Below are positions 1-8,620 of a DNA stretch of 64,000 nucleotides, piece after piece. Position 1 is the first letter of the stretch, and each line of letters opens with the position of its first letter. The stretch is from NCBI GenBank assembly GCA_031291305.1, contig JARLJH010000004.1:19244-83243 (forward strand), in the 5' to 3' direction. Position numbers and translations under genes: made by a program. The notes beneath the pieces were generated by a model, which had not been told where the DNA came from, made no database searches, and saw nothing but the letters and a program-made list of their open reading frames with translations. Source of the stretch: Rhodoferax sp. GTDB lineage: Bacteria > Pseudomonadota > Gammaproteobacteria > Burkholderiales > Burkholderiaceae_C.

Positions 1-2500
1 CGTCGGCACGCACCACGTCGGGCAAACTGCCTCCAATCTCGCAGTGAAAAGCCAGCCCCTTGGCCTGCGCATCCAGCTCAAACAGGCTGGCAATGTCGTG
101 CACAAAGTCGGCAAACGGCATGGGCTTGACGCTCAAAGTGAGACGACCCGCCTCGATGTGCGCGATGTCCAGCGTGCCTTCGATCAAGGAGAGCAGATGC
201 TCGCCGCCGCGTTTGATGACGTTCACCGCCTGCTTGCGGTGCGGCGCAATGCCAGCATCCTCCCCCATGAGTTGCGCGTAGCCCAGAATGCTGTTGAGCG
301 GCGTGCGCAGCTCGTGGCTGATGGCGCTGATGTAGCGGCTTTTGGCCTGATTGGCCTGATCAGCGGCGGCGCGGGCCTGCTCGGCCACCTGTTTGGCGCG
401 CTGCAGTGCCTCATCGGTCTGCCGGTGCAGGTCGATTTCGCGCATCAGCAAATGGGTCTGGCGGTTGGACTCCTCCTGCGCCACCAGACGGCTCTTGTGT
501 GCCAGCACCACCCACCAGGCCACCAGTCCGGCGATCAGCAGCAGTGCCATGTAGACCTTGAGGAAACCAGAGCGCAAAACATCCTGCGAGACCAGCAGCA
601 TCTTCGGGTCAAACACCGAGCGCGCCAGCGCCAGTGTTTCCTGCTGGTAAAGCAGCTCCAATACACCGGCCAACAAGGGCGCAATCACCAGCATCAGCAT
701 CAGAAACGTGCCCAGGCCTTTGTCCAGATGCTGCCAGGTTGTCTGGGGCAGCAGCCAGCGCAAGCTGGCCGACCATTGCGCCGACAGGCTGGCGTGCGGT
801 TTGCACAAATCACCGCAACGGGCATCCAGCGTGCAGCACAGCGAGCAGATCGGACCCTGGTAGGCCGGGCAATGCGCCATGTCGGGCGCTTCGTAGTCGC
901 GTTCGCAAATCACGCAGGTTTTGACTTGCAGACGCTGATAGCTGCCTGCGTCAGTCTGGCCCTGGCTGGCGGCAGACGGGTTGGCTGCGCTGGCGCTGCG
1001 CGTCAGATAGTAGTTGCCACCTGTTGCGAACGCTATCAGAGGTGAAGCAACAAGTGCAGTCCCCAAGGCGATCAGCGCGGAAAATGCCTGTGGCAACGGT
1101 CCCAGGAATCCCAAATACGCCGTGACCGACAGTAGGGACGCCAGCGCCATCGCACCGACGCCCACCGGGTTGATGTCGTACAAATACGCGCGCTTGAACT
1201 CGATGCCCGGCGGTGACAAGCCCAGCGGCTTGTTGATGACCAGATCAGCCACCACGGCCATCATCCAGGCAATGGCGATGTTGGAGTACAGCCCCAGCAC
1301 ATCGCCCAGGGCTGCAAACACGTTCATCTCCATCAGCATGAACGCAATCACGGTGTTGAACACCACCCACACCACACGCCCCGGGTGGCTGTGGGTCAGG
1401 CGCGAGAAAAAATTGCTCCACGCCAGCGACCCGGCATAGGCGTTGGTGACGTTGATCTTGAGCTGCGACAACACCACAAACAGCGCGGTGGCCGCTACCG
1501 CCCAGCCGTAGCGGGGAAAGACGTATTCGTAAGCAGCCAAGTACATCTGGTTGGGGTCCACTGCCCGGTCGGTGGGCACGGCGTTGTGGATTGCCAGGTA
1601 AGCCAGCAGCACGCCGCCCAGCATCTTCAGCACACCCAGAACCACCCAACCCGGTCCGCCTGCCAGCACGCTGAACCACCAACGCTTGTGGTTTTGCGGC
1701 GTACACGCAGGCATGAAGCGCAGGTAGTCGGCCTGCTCGCCCATTTGTGTCATCAACGCCACGCCTACCGTCAAAGCGGCACCAAACAAAGGCAGACTGA
1801 AGCCGTCAGACGCCCCTTTCTCACCAATATAGTGCGTCACCCCGGCAAAAGCCGTGGGTTCGCGCATCAAAACAAACACAAATGGCACCACCAGCATCAC
1901 ACCCCAGAGTGGCTGCGTCCAGACCTGCAGGCGGCTGATGGTCGACACGCCATGGGTGACCAGCGGAATCACCGCCAGCGCGCAGATCAGATAACCCCAG
2001 CGCGGCGGAATGCCTAGCGCCAGATCCAGCGCATACGCCATCACAGCGGCCTCCAGCGCAAAAAAGATGAAGGTGAAGGTGGCGTAGATCAGCGATGTGA
2101 TGGTCGAGCCGATGTAACCAAACCCCGCGCCGCGCGTCAGCAGGTCCATGTCCACGCCATAGCGCGCGGCATACACGCTGATGGGCAGCCCGGCCAGAAA
2201 GATGATCAAGCCGGTGGCCAGAATCGCCCACAGCGCGTTGACGAAACCGTACTGAACCAGCAAAGTGGCGCCCACCGCTTCCAGTATCAAAAATGCAGCA
2301 GCTCCCCCAAGCGCTGTCTGGGCTACCTGCCATTCTGACCATTTACGAAAACGCTGAGGTGTGAAACGCAAGGCGTAGTCTTCCAGCGTCTCACGCGCGA
2401 CCCAGCCGTTGTAGTCCCGGCGCACCAGGGTGATGCGTTGGGGTGCTTTGGGCTCGGAAACGGGCTCGGCAGCAGAAGGGAGAAAAGCATCGGTATTCAC
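1..2500 (-). CDS. NCS1-type permease / histidine kinase fusion (3' end cut by window)
   Basis: An open frame of about 833 codons runs from a GTG at 2500 to the window edge without a stop. The first ~450 residues are a hydrophobic NCS1-like (cytosine/purine/allantoin) transporter with many membrane segments. Residues ~526-566 contain eight cysteines in CxxC-type spacing (KTCVICERDYE, then ICSLCC and CGDLC). Two more membrane segments follow, then a coiled-coil stretch and a HisKA H-box, ISHELRTPLN, with His at about residue 728. The ATPase domain is only begun. Transporter-kinase fusions are known (CbrA has an SLC5-type transporter); an NCS1 version would sense a nitrogenous compound in the membrane. 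It diverges from the urease operon, so purine or urea sensing is inferred. The start is uncertain: an in-frame GTG lies 36 bases upstream and no strong ribosome site is seen. Confidence 0.8.
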   Translation of the reverse strand, partial: MNTDAFLPSAAEPVSEPKAPQRITLVRRDYNGWVARETLEDYALRFTPQRFRKWSEWQVAQTALGGAAAFLILEAVGATLLVQYGFVNALWAILATGLIIFLAGLPISVYAARYGVDMDLLTRGAGFGYIGSTITSLIYATFTFIFFALEAAVMAYALDLALGIPPRWGYLICALAVIPLVTHGVSTISRLQVWTQPLWGVMLVVPFVFVLMREPTAFAGVTHYIGEKGASDGFSLPLFGAALTVGVALMTQMGEQADYLRFMPACTPQNHKRWWFSVLAGGPGWVVLGVLKMLGGVLLAYLAIHNAVPTDRAVDPNQMYLAAYEYVFPRYGWAVAATALFVVLSQLKINVTNAYAGSLAWSNFFSRLTHSHPGRVVWVVFNTVIAFMLMEMNVFAALGDVLGLYSNIAIAWMMAVVADLVINKPLGLSPPGIEFKRAYLYDINPVGVGAMALASLLSVTAYLGFLGPLPQAFSALIALGTALVASPLIAFATGGNYYLTRSASAANPSAASQGQTDAGSYQRLQVKTCVICERDYEAPDMAHCPAYQGPICSLCCTLDARCGDLCKPHASLSAQWSASLRWLLPQTTWQHLDKGLGTFLMLMLVIAPLLAGVLELLYQQETLALARSVFDPKMLLVSQDVLRSGFLKVYMALLLIAGLVAWWVVLAHKSRLVAQEESNRQTHLLMREIDLHRQTDEALQRAKQVAEQARAAADQANQAKSRYISAISHELRTPLNSILGYAQLMGEDAGIAPHRKQAVNVIKRGGEHLLSLIEGTLDIAHIEAGRLTLSVKPMPFADFVHDIASLFELDAQAKGLAFHCEIGGSLPDVVRAD

Positions 2501-2694
2501 CAGCCGGAACGTGCAGTTTTCGTGCCACGCGGCCACCCCGTCTAGCCCTGACTGCCCGCCGCTCGGGTTGAATGTGGAGCGGGTTCGATTCAAGGCAATG
2601 TAGTGTGTAGGCGTAGACCGTCAGGCGGCCAACGCGTGCTCTGGTGTTGCTCTTGGGCGTCATGGCGAGTGTGTTCAGGGGGTGAACCAGCCGG

Positions 2695-2810
2695 CGACTG
2701 GGTCAGGCGCGTGCGGTTTTGGGGTGAAAGCACGCGCGGGGATAGGCCGTCATACGCGAATGCCCAGGGCGCACGCATTTCACCCCAAAGCCCGGTCACC
2801 TGACCCAGTC
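2695..2810. repeat. 116-bp MITE-like palindromic repeat, copy 1
   Basis: The unit begins GACTGGGTCAGG and ends with its exact reverse complement, giving 12-bp terminal inverted repeats. Inner arms (GGTTTTGGGGT near the left, ACCCCAAAGCC near the right) are also complementary. A homologous unit of the same size lies inverted at 2972-3088. No transposase is encoded, so a non-autonomous element or extragenic palindrome is likely. Confidence 0.7.
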
Positions 2811-2971
2811 ACCACGCCTCAAGAGCTTTTGAAGCCGCAGAGGGTCAGAAAAAACCCAGGCGACAGGGGTAATAGATTAATCTATTTTGATAGCAGACAG
2901 CGCTTTTCTGATACGGGCTTGCGGTTGTTTTTCTATCTCATCTGTCATAACCAACACAGTTGAGCCAGGGT

Positions 2972-3088
2972 GATTGGGTCAGGCGACCGGGCTTTGGGGC
3001 CTCAGGCGCGCGCCTGAGGCATTGGCGTACCGATCCACGCGGCCCCGCGCGTAATTTGGCCCCAAAACCGCATGCGCCTGGCCCAGTC
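2972..3088. repeat. 117-bp MITE-like palindromic repeat, copy 2 (inverted)
   Basis: Read on the minus strand it begins GACTGGGCCAGGCGCATGCG and closely follows copy 1 at 2695-2810 over its whole length. The two copies face opposite ways and flank about 160 bases of AT-richer DNA (2811-2971) that contains a degenerate copy of the AGCCC-type intergenic repeat. No gene is seen in 2501-3201. Confidence 0.65.
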
Positions 3089-3175
3089 GCCCTGGCGTGC
3101 GTAAAGGTCTTCTATCAGCACAACATGACTTTGAATCGCACCCGTGTAGAACCTCATGCACATGCACATGCACAC

Positions 3176-3190
3176 GGCACAGCTTTTGCA
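3176..3190 (+). promoter_or_regulatory. sigma-54 (-24/-12) promoter of the urease operon
   Basis: GGCAC at 3176-3180 and TTGCA at 3186-3190 are separated by five bases, so the invariant GG and GC dinucleotides are exactly 12 bases apart, matching the RpoN consensus TGGCAC-N5-TTGCW. Predicted transcription start is about 3201, directly before the first mini-ORF of the ureA leader. RpoN/NtrC control of urease is established in other bacteria. No convincing upstream NtrC site was found by eye. Confidence 0.6.
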
Positions 3191-3201
3191 TAATGACAGG
3201 C

Positions 3202-3352
3202 ATGGAACCAACCCCTCATGTTCGGCCAGCATTTGCGGCCGCGCGAGCTAATTATTCAAAGCTTTGAGTGAAACGACATGGAATTGACCCCTCGCGTTCG
3301 GCACGCACCAGCGGCCGCGCGAGCTAATGACCCCAGCAATGAGTGAAACGAT
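3202..3352 (+). repeat. tandem imperfect duplications of the ureA start region
   Basis: Two units (3202-3277 and 3278-3352, 76 and 75 bp) share GCGGCCGCGCGAGCTAAT and GAGTGAAACGA-ATGGAA, and each begins with an ATG-GAA start like that of ureA at 3353. Unit 1 encodes a 21-residue ORF starting MEPTP; unit 2 a 22-residue ORF starting MELTP. Each ORF ends in TGA a few bases before the next ATG, so three starts lie in a row. They may be translated leader peptides or passive duplication products. Confidence 0.75.
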
Positions 3353-3655
3353 ATGGAACTGACTCCTCGCGAAAAAGACAAACTCCTGCTGTTCACCGCC
3401 GCCCTGCTGGCCGAGCGCCGCAAGGCGCGCGGCCTCAAACTGAACTACCCCGAAGCCATGGCCCTGATCAGCGCCGCCGTCATGGAGGGCGCGCGCGACG
3501 GCAAGACTGTGGCGCAGCTCATGAGCGAGGGCCGCACCGTGCTGACCCGCGCCGACGTGATGGACGGCATTGCCGAAATGATTCCCGACATCCAGGTGGA
3601 AGCCACCTTTCCCGACGGAACCAAACTCGTCACCGTGCACCAACCCATTGTTTAG
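3353..3655 (+). CDS. ureA: urease subunit gamma
   Basis: This is the small structural subunit of nickel urease, which hydrolyses urea to ammonia and carbamate in the cytoplasm. The 100-residue length is the family norm. The sequence opens [20 protein letters not shown] and ends [13 protein letters not shown], both typical of UreA. The ATG at 3353 is preceded by a weak GAGTGA ribosome site within the duplicated leader. It is the first full gene of the operon; ureB begins 146 bases downstream, with a hupE/ureJ remnant between. Confidence 0.97.
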   Translation: MELTPREKDKLLLFTAALLAERRKARGLKLNYPEAMALISAAVMEGARDGKTVAQLMSEGRTVLTRADVMDGIAEMIPDIQVEATFPDGTKLVTVHQPIV

Positions 3656-3688
3656 ACACCCTTGATCGGGTTTACCGGAGAAACTGTC

Positions 3689-3805
3689 GTGCGACTATCC
3701 ACCCAATCTGCTCTGCTTTTTGCAGCTTCTTGCGCCCTGTCTGCGGTGGCTATAGCCCATACTGACCATAAGACGCGCAGCCTGGCTTTGAGGTCACCCG
3801 CATGA
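3689..3805 (+). pseudogene. remnant of hupE/ureJ (signal peptide only)
   Basis: A 38-codon GTG-start frame, with GGAG 8 bases before it, encodes a perfect signal peptide followed by AHTDH. HupE/UreJ nickel-transport proteins characteristically begin their mature part with AH-x-GH, and in Comamonadaceae this gene often sits between ureA and ureB. After AHTDH the frame loses any resemblance, and its TGA overlaps the ureB ATG (ATGA). The simplest reading is a deletion that removed the body of the transporter and kept the translational coupling to ureB. A genuine short exported peptide cannot be excluded. Confidence 0.55.
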
Positions 3806-4107
3806 TCCCCGGCGAACTTTTCACCGACGACGGCGAACACGCCCTGAACACGGGCAGGCGTACCCTCACCCTGGTGGTGACGAACGCCTCCGAGCGACCG
3901 GTGCAGGTCGGCTCGCACTACCACTTTGCCGAAACCAACGGCGCTCTCAGCTTTGACCGCGCGGCCGCGCAAGGCATGCGCCTGAACATTGCCTCCGGCC
4001 TGGCGGTGCGGTTTGAACCGGGTCAACAACGCACGGTGGAACTGGTGGATTTGGCCGGTGACCGCATCGTCTATGGCTTTCGCGGCCTGGTGATGGGGTC
4101 GCTTTAA
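3802..4107 (+). CDS. ureB: urease subunit beta
   Basis: This is the second structural subunit of urease, at 101 residues the normal length. It begins [19 protein letters not shown] and contains the family segment [11 protein letters not shown]; the C-terminus FRGLVMGSL is slightly divergent. The ATG overlaps the stop of the upstream 38-codon remnant and has GAGGTCA just before it. It forms the UreABC trimer with ureA and ureC. Confidence 0.96.
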   Translation: MIPGELFTDDGEHALNTGRRTLTLVVTNASERPVQVGSHYHFAETNGALSFDRAAAQGMRLNIASGLAVRFEPGQQRTVELVDLAGDRIVYGFRGLVMGSL

Positions 4108-4123
4108 TTTATTAGTGTTTTTT

Positions 4124-4166
4124 GCCTCTAGCCCTTTTAATATAAGGGCTTGTAGCTCTATTTTTT
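4124..4166. repeat. dispersed AGCCCTT/AAGGGCT hairpin repeat, copy 1
   Basis: CTAGCCCTTTTAATATAAGG is followed by GCTTGTAGCTCTATTTTTT. The AGCCCTT and AAGGGCT arms form a short hairpin followed by a T-run. Similar copies lie at 7764-7810 and 16921-16962. It occupies the ureB-ureC gap and could act as a weak terminator or processing site inside the operon. Confidence 0.7.
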
Positions 4167-4178
4167 GAAGGTATTGTC

Positions 4179-5942
4179 ATGGCCACGATTGGACGCCGCG
4201 CCTACGCTGAAATTTTTGGTCCGACCACCGGTGACCGGGTTCGCCTGGCCGACACCGGCCTGATCATCGAAGTTGAAAAGGACTACACCCTGGCTGCGGG
4301 CAGCTACGGTGAAGAGGTCAAGTTTGGCGGCGGCAAGACCATCCGCGACGGCATGGCGCAAAGCCAGCGCACCCGTGCGGAGGGTGCCGTCGATACCGTC
4401 ATGACCAACGCGCTGATCCTGGACCACTGGGGCATCGTCAAGGCCGACATCGGCCTCAAAGGTGGGTGCATCGTCGCCATCGGCAAGGCCGGCAACCCCG
4501 ACACCCAACCGGGGGTGGACATCATCATCGGCCCGGGCACCGAAGTCATCAGCTGCGAAGGCAACATCGTCACCGCAGGCGGCATTGACAGCCACATCCA
4601 CTTCATCTGCCCGCAGCAAATCGAAGAAGCGCTCGCCAGCGGTGTCACGACCATGCTGGGCGGCGGCACCGGCCCGGCTACCGGCACCTTTGCCACCACC
4701 TGCACGCCAGGGCCGTGGAACATCGAACGCATGCTGCAAGCAGCCGACGCCTTCCCGATGAACCTCGGCTTTCTGGGCAAGGGCAACGCCAGCCTGCCCG
4801 CCGCGCTGCACGAACAGGTCAACGCCGGGGTCATCGGCCTTAAACTACACGAAGACTGGGGCACCACGCCAGCGGCCATCAGCAACTGCCTGGACGTGGC
4901 CGAAGAGACCGATGTGCAAGTGGCGATCCACTCCGACACCCTCAACGAGTCCGGCTTTGTGGAAAACACCATCGCCGCCACCAAAGGCCGGGGACTCTGC
5001 GCCTTTCACACCGAAGGCGCGGGCGGCGGGCATGCGCCCGACATTTTGAAAGTGGTGGGCCAGGAGAACTTTTTGCCCAGCTCCACCAACCCGACCATGC
5101 CCTACACCCAGAACACGCTGGACGAGCATGTGGACATGTTGATGGTCTGCCACCACCTGGACGCGGGCATTGCCGAAGACCTGGCCTTTGCCGAAAGCCG
5201 CATCCGCAAGGAAACCATCGCCGCCGAAGACGTGCTGCACGACCTGGGCGCCATCAGCATGATGAGCAGCGACAGCCAGGCCATGGGCCGCGTGGGTGAA
5301 GTCATCATCCGTACCTGGCAAACCGCGCACAAGATGAAGGCGCAGCGCGGCTGGCTGGCGCCGCCGCTGGTGCTGGGCGGCATCCAATCTGAGGCGGCGT
5401 TGGTGGAACACAACCAGCGCAACGACAACTTCCGCGCCAAACGCTATGTGGCCAAAACCACCATCAACCCGGCCATCGCACACGGCATCAGCCATGAAGT
5501 GGGCAGCATCGAGGTCGGCAAATGGGCCGATCTGGTGGTCTGGAAACCGGCTTTCTTTGGCATCAAACCGGCGCTGATCTTGAAGGGCGGCTTCATCGCC
5601 ATGGCGGCCATGGGCGACCCGAATGCGTCCATTCCAACGCCGCAGCCGGTGCACTACCGCCCGATGTTTGGGGCCTTTGGCAGCGCCATTGCACGCGGGT
5701 CGCTGACCTTTGTGTCCCAAGCCGGATTGGATGCGGGCATTCAGGAGCGCTTTGGCCTGCAAAAGACCTTGAGCGCGGTGAAGAACATCCGTGGCGTGCG
5801 CAAACAGCACATGGTGCACAACCACTACCTGCCCAGCATGGAAATCGACGCGCAAACCTACAGCGTGCGCGCCGACGGCCAGTTGCTCACCTGCGAAGCG
5901 GCGGTGAGCCTGCCGATGGCGCAGCGCTACTTCTTGTTCTGA
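4179..5942 (+). CDS. ureC: urease subunit alpha (catalytic)
   Basis: The catalytic subunit holds the di-nickel centre. Visible signatures are [14 protein letters not shown] (nickel-ligand HxH), GLKLHEDWG with the lysine that becomes carbamylated, MVCHHLD (the active-site histidine pair region), and [12 protein letters not shown] with the nickel-binding Asp. The length is 587 residues against about 567-573 usually. The excess lies in the segment [20 protein letters not shown] before NDNF, where other UreC proteins have a much shorter link. All catalytic residues are present, so the enzyme should be active. GNAT and accessory genes follow directly. Confidence 0.97.
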   Translation: MATIGRRAYAEIFGPTTGDRVRLADTGLIIEVEKDYTLAAGSYGEEVKFGGGKTIRDGMAQSQRTRAEGAVDTVMTNALILDHWGIVKADIGLKGGCIVAIGKAGNPDTQPGVDIIIGPGTEVISCEGNIVTAGGIDSHIHFICPQQIEEALASGVTTMLGGGTGPATGTFATTCTPGPWNIERMLQAADAFPMNLGFLGKGNASLPAALHEQVNAGVIGLKLHEDWGTTPAAISNCLDVAEETDVQVAIHSDTLNESGFVENTIAATKGRGLCAFHTEGAGGGHAPDILKVVGQENFLPSSTNPTMPYTQNTLDEHVDMLMVCHHLDAGIAEDLAFAESRIRKETIAAEDVLHDLGAISMMSSDSQAMGRVGEVIIRTWQTAHKMKAQRGWLAPPLVLGGIQSEAALVEHNQRNDNFRAKRYVAKTTINPAIAHGISHEVGSIEVGKWADLVVWKPAFFGIKPALILKGGFIAMAAMGDPNASIPTPQPVHYRPMFGAFGSAIARGSLTFVSQAGLDAGIQERFGLQKTLSAVKNIRGVRKQHMVHNHYLPSMEIDAQTYSVRADGQLLTCEAAVSLPMAQRYFLF

Positions 5943-5952
5943 GCCTGAGTTC

Positions 5953-6435
5953 ATGGCCATGGACATCCGCGTCGACGATTTGCAAGGCAGCGCCATCCAG
6001 GCCCTGCTGCAAACACATCTGGATGCCATGTATGAATACTCGCCGCCAGAGAGCGTGCACGCGCTGGACCTTGACGCATTGCGCCATCCGTCCATCACCT
6101 TCTGGACCGCCTGGGACGGCGATGCATTGCTGGGCTGCGGCGCCCTCAAACAGCACAGCGCCGAGCATGCTGAACTGAAATCCATGCGTACCGCCAGCGC
6201 CCATGTGCGCAAAGGGGTGGCGCGTGCCATGCTGCGGCACATCGAGTCTGCCGCACGAGCCAAAGGCATCCAGCGCATCAGTCTGGAAACCGGCCCACAC
6301 ACACCCTTTGTCGCAGCACAAAAGCTTTATGCCAGCGAAGGTTTTGTCGAGTGCGGGCCGTTTGCGGACTACGTGCTGGACCCATATAGCTTGTTCATGA
6401 CCAAGGTGCTGACAGACGCGCCAACACCACGCTGA
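5953..6435 (+). CDS. GNAT-family N-acetyltransferase
   Basis: A 160-residue GNAT acyltransferase, which transfers acetyl from acetyl-CoA to an amine; the substrate is unknown. The acetyl-CoA region is seen as MRTASAHVRKGVARAMLRHI, an R/Q-x-x-G-x-G/A-type loop, followed by LETG and the AAQKLYASEGFVECGPF segment typical of the C-terminal part. It begins 10 bases after ureC and is inserted between ureC and ureE, so it should be co-transcribed with urease genes. No known urease-assembly role exists for such a protein; it may be a passenger. Confidence 0.85.
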   Translation: MAMDIRVDDLQGSAIQALLQTHLDAMYEYSPPESVHALDLDALRHPSITFWTAWDGDALLGCGALKQHSAEHAELKSMRTASAHVRKGVARAMLRHIESAARAKGIQRISLETGPHTPFVAAQKLYASEGFVECGPFADYVLDPYSLFMTKVLTDAPTPR

Positions 6436-6499
6436 TAGCCTGGGTGGCCATCAAGCGGTACGATCCTGCGGATTTCTTTATCACTTTGCTACGACAACC

Positions 6500-7084
6500 A
6501 TGTTGCACGTCTCCAAACTCATCCCCCAAGGCGCTGGTCTGGCGGCTGCGCTTCTCAAACGCGCCAGCACCGTCGAGCTGGACTGGGACGTGCGCCAGAA
6601 AAGCCGTTTTGAAGCCACCGACTCCACAAGTCGCCAGCTCGGCGTCTTTCTGCCGCGCGGCACGGTCGCCCGTGGCGGGGATGTGCTGGTGGCGCACGAT
6701 GGCTCGCTGATCATGGTCTGGGCAGCGCCGCAAGCCGTGCTGAAGATCACCCACGACGCCGCGCACGGCACGCCGTTTGATCTGATCCGCGCCGCCTACC
6801 ACCTGGGCAACCGCCATGTGCCGATTGAACTCAAACCCGACCACCTGAAGATCGAGCCTGACCACGTGCTGGCCGACATGTTGCGCGCCATGCACCTGGT
6901 TGTGACCGAAGTCACCGAGCCGTTCGAGCCGGAAAACGGCGCCTACGCCACCGGCGGGCACTTTGGTGGCCACCATCACGGGCACGAGCATGACCACGAT
7001 CACAGCCATGATCACGTGCACACGCCACCGCCCGCCACCGCTGCGCCGCACGTGCATGGCCCCGGTTGCGGCCACGACCACTAA
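6500..7084 (+). CDS. ureE: urease accessory protein UreE (nickel metallochaperone)
   Basis: UreE delivers nickel to the UreDFG-apo-urease complex. The N-terminal domain ([13 protein letters not shown]...) and middle domain are followed by a strongly histidine-rich tail, about residues 152-194, containing [17 protein letters not shown] and a final CGHDH; this tail is a nickel store in other UreE proteins. The length is 194 residues. It lies between the GNAT gene and ureF, ending 10 bases before the ureF start. Confidence 0.95.
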   Translation: MLHVSKLIPQGAGLAAALLKRASTVELDWDVRQKSRFEATDSTSRQLGVFLPRGTVARGGDVLVAHDGSLIMVWAAPQAVLKITHDAAHGTPFDLIRAAYHLGNRHVPIELKPDHLKIEPDHVLADMLRAMHLVVTEVTEPFEPENGAYATGGHFGGHHHGHEHDHDHSHDHVHTPPPATAAPHVHGPGCGHDH

Positions 7085-7094
7085 AACGTCCGGC

Positions 7095-7772
7095 ATGCAA
7101 GACAGCAGCCTGATGCAGCTGATGTGGCTGGCCTCCCCGGCTTTGCCTATCGGTGGGTTTTCATACTCAGAATGCCTCGAAGCCGCCGTCAATGCTGAAC
7201 TTGTTACGACAGAACAGGAAGCATCTGACTGGCTGGTGGAGCAGCTCCACACGACGCTGGCGCGCGCTGACCTGGCGGTGATCGCGCAGGCAATTGCTGC
7301 CTGGCGCGCTGCAGATCACGCGCGCATCGACGAGCTCAACGCCTGGGTGTTGCAGACCCGCGAAAGCAGTGAGTTACGGGCGCAGGCCGAGCAGATGGGC
7401 CGCTCGCTGCTCGAATGGCTGCGCAACCACACCACGGCAACGCCATCCCAGATTGACGTGCTCGCCACCCAACAACCCACCTATCCGCTGGCGTTTGCCC
7501 TGGCAGCCAGCGCCACCGCCGCGCCGCTGCGCGACTGCCTGCTGGCCTACGCCTTTGGCTGGGCAGAGAACATGATGCAAGCCGCCATCAAATCCGTGCC
7601 GCTGGGGCAAAGCGCCGGGCAACGCATCCTGTCTGCATTGACGGCCAACATCCCGGCGGCCATCGACCATGCGATCACGCTGAACGACGACAGCCGCCAG
7701 GCCTTTTCCCCCATGCTGGCGATTCTGAGCAGCCAGCACGAGGTGCAATATTCAAGACTTTTCCGCTCCTAG
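7095..7772 (+). CDS. ureF: urease accessory protein UreF
   Basis: UreF is a helical activator that recruits UreG to apo-urease and gates GTP hydrolysis. The ATG at 7095 gives [20 protein letters not shown], with the hallmark [12 protein letters not shown] near the N-terminus; longer upstream frames overlap ureE and are rejected. The 225-residue length fits the family. It is followed after 51 bases, holding copy 2 of the AGCCCTT repeat, by ureG. Confidence 0.95.
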   Translation: MQDSSLMQLMWLASPALPIGGFSYSECLEAAVNAELVTTEQEASDWLVEQLHTTLARADLAVIAQAIAAWRAADHARIDELNAWVLQTRESSELRAQAEQMGRSLLEWLRNHTTATPSQIDVLATQQPTYPLAFALAASATAAPLRDCLLAYAFGWAENMMQAAIKSVPLGQSAGQRILSALTANIPAAIDHAITLNDDSRQAFSPMLAILSSQHEVQYSRLFRS

Positions 7773-7810
7773 CCCTTATATATAAAGGGCAAGTAGCTCT
7801 TATTTTTATA
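7764..7810. repeat. dispersed AGCCCTT/AAGGGCT hairpin repeat, copy 2
   Basis: CTAGCCCTTATATATAAAGG is followed by GCAAGTAGCTCTTATTTTTAT, the same layout as at 4124-4166. It overlaps the last codons of ureF and fills the gap to ureG. Confidence 0.7.
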
Positions 7811-7823
7811 CTATTCAACGATC

Positions 7824-8489
7824 ATGACCACGCCCCTGCACCACATCCAAAACCGCACCAAGACCCTGCCCCCCCTGCGCGTAGGCATCGGCGGCCCGGT
7901 GGGCTCTGGCAAGACCACGCTGCTGGAAATGCTCTGCAAAGCCATGCGTGAGAAGTACGACCTGGTGGCCATCACCAACGACATCTACACCAAGGAAGAC
8001 CAGCGCCTGCTGACGGTGAGCGGCGCGCTGCCGCCCGAGCGCATCATGGGGGTGGAAACCGGCGGCTGCCCACACACCGCCATCCGCGAAGACTGCTCCA
8101 TCAACTTGGAGGCGATTGAACGCATGCTGGTGGAGCACCCCAATGCCGACATCGTCTTCATCGAGAGTGGCGGTGACAACCTGGCCGCCACCTTCAGCCC
8201 CGAACTGTCTGACCTGACGATTTACGTGATCGACGTGGCCGCTGGCGAAAAGATTCCGCGCAAAGGCGGCCCCGGCATCACCAAGAGTGACCTGTTTGTC
8301 ATCAACAAGACCGACCTGGCGCCGCATGTGGGGGCCAATCTGGAGGTGATGGCCGCAGACACCACCCGCATGCGCACCACGCCCAAGGGTCTCAAGCCCT
8401 TTGTCATGACCAATCTGAAGACCTTGACCGGGCTTGATGAGGTGATCCGTTTCATTGAGCAGCGCGGTATGCTGACGGCCAGCACCTGA
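7824..8489 (+). CDS. ureG: urease accessory GTPase UreG
   Basis: This SIMIBI-class GTPase supplies the energy for nickel insertion. The P-loop [15 protein letters not shown] is near residue 30; the CxH-type metal site of the family is seen in [22 protein letters not shown] is the guanine-specificity motif. The length of 221 residues is normal. It is the last gene of the cluster. No ureD (ureH) gene, normally needed for maturation, is found anywhere in this window. Confidence 0.97.
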   Translation: MTTPLHHIQNRTKTLPPLRVGIGGPVGSGKTTLLEMLCKAMREKYDLVAITNDIYTKEDQRLLTVSGALPPERIMGVETGGCPHTAIREDCSINLEAIERMLVEHPNADIVFIESGGDNLAATFSPELSDLTIYVIDVAAGEKIPRKGGPGITKSDLFVINKTDLAPHVGANLEVMAADTTRMRTTPKGLKPFVMTNLKTLTGLDEVIRFIEQRGMLTAST

Positions 8490-8620
8490 GCAACCACGCC
8501 ACCTTCTGCCTTGCAGGCAGCATGGACTCCGCTTCTGAGCTGCTACCACAAGCCATGGTGCTATGATTTTGTAAAAAGTACCACGGGGAGTTCAACGCTT
8601 GAAGCGTTAGATTAAGCCCG

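Noticed and set aside
44-2342. Long plus-strand and shifted minus-strand frames over the permease-kinase gene
   Set aside because: They have Gln/Arg/Ala-rich shadow composition, and the minus-strand frame from 2500 shows a coherent permease and kinase.
4845-6302. 485-codon minus-strand frame across ureC and the GNAT gene
   Set aside because: It is antisense to strongly conserved UreC and has biased, low-information composition.
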